Positions 62,646 to 64,000 of a DNA stretch of 64,000 nucleotides are shown here, piece after piece. The notes under the pieces were generated by a model. It did not search any database and had not been told where the DNA came from. It was given only the letters and a program-made list of their open reading frames with translations. Origin of the DNA: Siccirubricoccus deserti. Lineage in GTDB: Bacteria; Pseudomonadota; Alphaproteobacteria; Acetobacterales; Acetobacteraceae. The first letter of the stretch is position 1, and the number at the start of each line of letters is the position of its first letter. The stretch is from positions 159,971 through 223,970 of the forward strand of contig NZ_JACOMF010000005.1 in NCBI RefSeq assembly GCF_014283215.1. The letters run 5' to 3'. The position numbers and the translations under genes are program-made.

Positions 62646-63380
62646 ATGGCAAGGTTCACCGGCAAGGTGGTGCTGATCACGGGCGGCGCCCGCGGCCAGG
62701 GCGAGGCCGAGGCGCGGCTGCTGGTGGCCGAGGGCGCCCGGGTGGTGATTGGCGACGTGCTGGAGGAGAAGGGTCGCGCGCTGGCGGCCGAACTCGGCCC
62801 GAATACCGTCTTCCTGAAGCAGGACGTGACGGTGGAGGCAGATTGGGCGGCTGCCGTCGCCGCGGCGGAGAAGCTCGGCGGCGGGCTGCACGGGCTGGTG
62901 AACAATGCCGGCATCTATCAGCCGCGCCGGCTGATGGAGACGGATGCGGCGCTGTGGGACCGGCACATGCAGGTCAACCAGCTCGGCTGCTTCCTCGGTA
63001 TGAAGGCGGTGGCGCCGGCGATGGAGCGGGCCGGCGGCGGCTCCATCGTCAACATCTCCTCGACAGCGGGGCTGCGTGGCTCGCCCGGCGCCATCGCCTA
63101 CAGCAGCACCAAATGGGCGCTGCGCGGGATGACCAAGGCGGCGGCGGTGGATCTGGCGCCGAAGCAGATCCGGGTGAACTCCGTGCATCCCGGCCCGATC
63201 GACACTGAAATGGTGAAGGTCTGGAGCAATGAGCAGCGGGCGACGCGGCTGTCGCAGATCCCGATCGGCCGCATCGGCACCGCCGAGGATGTGGCGCGGG
63301 TGGTGTTGTTCCTGCTTTCGGACGACAGCAGCTACATGACCGGAGCCGAGTTGGCCGTGGATGGCGGGGCTAGTCTCTAG
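62646..63380 (+). CDS. Short-chain dehydrogenase/reductase
   Basis: Classical SDR of 244 residues. GKVVLITGGARGQGEAEARLLVAEGARVVIGDV (NAD(H) type, Asp after strand 2), LVNNAGIYQPRRLM, NISSTAGLRGSPGAIAYSSTKWALRG with catalytic Ser, Tyr and Lys, and HPGPIDTEMV. GGGAG precedes ATG 62646. Substrate unknown; similar to 3-oxoacyl or hydroxysteroid dehydrogenases. Followed by a strong hairpin. Confidence 0.9.
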   Translation: MARFTGKVVLITGGARGQGEAEARLLVAEGARVVIGDVLEEKGRALAAELGPNTVFLKQDVTVEADWAAAVAAAEKLGGGLHGLVNNAGIYQPRRLMETDAALWDRHMQVNQLGCFLGMKAVAPAMERAGGGSIVNISSTAGLRGSPGAIAYSSTKWALRGMTKAAAVDLAPKQIRVNSVHPGPIDTEMVKVWSNEQRATRLSQIPIGRIGTAEDVARVVLFLLSDDSSYMTGAELAVDGGASL

Positions 63381-63386
63381 CATTTC

Positions 63387-63415
63387 CCAGCAAGACCGCT
63401 GCGCGGCCTTGCTGG
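63387..63415 (+). terminator. Terminator-like hairpin after the SDR gene
   Basis: CCAGCAAG and CTTGCTGG form an 8-bp stem continued, after one mismatch, by CCGC/GCGG around TGC. It starts six bases after the stop at 63380. No U-run follows. Confidence 0.6.
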
Positions 63416-64000
63416 ACCCCGGAGTCCCTCCCGATCAGCGCGTCGGCACGCCTTCAGCGGACGGCCGCCAAGTGCCCTGGGTCAGCATGTACAGCCCGGG
63501 TGCCGGGAACTCCGCCGGGCCTTGGTACCGGCGCCCGCCCGGCCGGCCTGATTGAGGCGGTCGTCATGCCGCGTCACCGCCGCGCCGCTTGCCGCCCTGG
63601 CCCAATCGGCGTGGCGGCAAGGCAGGAAAGTGCCTTCTGGGCGCCCAGGCTGAAGGAGTAGGACATCGCGCTGGAGTAGCCGGCCCGATCCGGGCTTGCG
63701 GGTGGTCGGCTTCAGGCGACCACGCCCCGGCGGCTGCGGAGGGTCGCCAAAAGTGGTGCGGTGGCGCCGTCCGGCCGGCATGGTCGGACTTGATCCACGG
63801 CTGTCCGCTGTTACCGCCAAGCAGAAGATGCGCGGATCAATTCCGCGCATGACGGCTCGTCAGACGCACCTAACCCGGATCATTCACGGCGGCGGTGACG
63901 CGCGTCCCCTGGCTGGCGCGCGGCTCGCGCCGTGGTTGTGCGGGCGAGCGGGATCGGCGCCGGTCCTATTGGCCGGGGTTCAGGTGCGGATCGCGGGGCT
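63416..64000. other. Non-coding right edge
   Basis: 585 bases with no gene I can support; open frames here are short and lack family motifs. It holds palindromic repeat copy 2 (63779-63855). At the very end the minus strand reads SPAIRT and a stop (63980-63982), which might be the last codons of a gene beyond the window; too short to call. Confidence 0.45.
63779..63855. repeat. Palindromic intergenic repeat, copy 2
   Basis: CATGGTCGGACTTGATCC at the left and GGATCAATTCCGCGCATGACGG at the right match copy 1 (46491-46575). ATGCGCGGA/TCCGCGCAT (63828-63850, loop TCAAT) is a perfect 9-bp stem. Copy 2 differs from copy 1 in the middle, so the arms are the conserved part. Confidence 0.6.

Overview
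The window is very GC-rich chromosomal DNA from an alphaproteobacterium, most likely an Acetobacteraceae member of the Roseomonas type. This is inferred from the one-step 5-aminolevulinate synthase (hemA), the rimP-nusA-YlxR-infB-rbfA-truB-rpsO-pnp gene order, lone TctC-type binding proteins and a cyanide-insensitive type bd oxidase. It is mostly ordinary chromosome. I see no transposase, phage gene, CRISPR array, rRNA or tRNA.

Layout. 1-2.9 kb: the end of a methyltransferase-like gene, an SLT-SPOR lipoprotein and a tiny, extremely acidic protein. 2.9-13.5 kb: acyl-CoA catabolism (NDP-forming acyl-CoA synthetase plus MaoC hydratase; two-subunit CoA-transferase, two acyl-CoA dehydrogenases and an enoyl-CoA hydratase in one tight operon), then an amidase, with a polysaccharide pyruvyl transferase facing them. 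13.6-23 kb: hemA, an O-methyltransferase, a hydroxyacyl-CoA dehydrogenase divergent from a TetR regulator, methionine aminopeptidase, a DUF6817-like protein, two tandem TctC proteins and an EamA transporter. 23.1-28 kb: bd oxidase cydAB with a DUF2474 micro-subunit, an ACT-like protein, a DUF2125 protein and ChaC. 28.0-28.3 kb: an AT-rich island with DnaA boxes. 28.3-31.3 kb: ftsE-ftsX-YdcF-plsC. 31.9-33.3 kb: nitronate monooxygenase. 33.5-43.8 kb: the transcription/translation operon, read right to left from a promoter and terminator-like leader at 43.73-43.82 kb. 44-56 kb: PRC-barrel and rhodanese proteins, hemW, rsmI divergent from and overlapping an LpoA-like lipoprotein gene, a PhoR-like kinase, a ketopantoate-reductase-like gene with an SDR remnant after it, an epimerase, a YdjM-like membrane protein, HD and MBL hydrolases and an asparaginase. 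56-63.4 kb: cytochrome P460, HDAC-like amidohydrolase with TusA, ROK kinase, SGNH hydrolase, AhpD-like and tandem-YCII proteins, acetoacetyl-CoA reductase, a decayed cytochrome c and a second SDR. 63.4-64 kb: non-coding.

The best leads are in DNA that ordinary gene calling leaves blank. They are a 33-nt hairpin present three times with compensatory changes, a larger palindromic intergenic repeat, the DnaA-box island, the promoter-attenuator before rimP (which implies the longest rimP frame is not its true start), two hidden gene remnants (cytochrome c and SDR), and a 16-bp perfect palindrome across a start codon. Among proteins, the complementary pair of acyl-CoA dehydrogenases looks like a heterotetrameric enzyme. 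I found no convincing new defence or mobile system.
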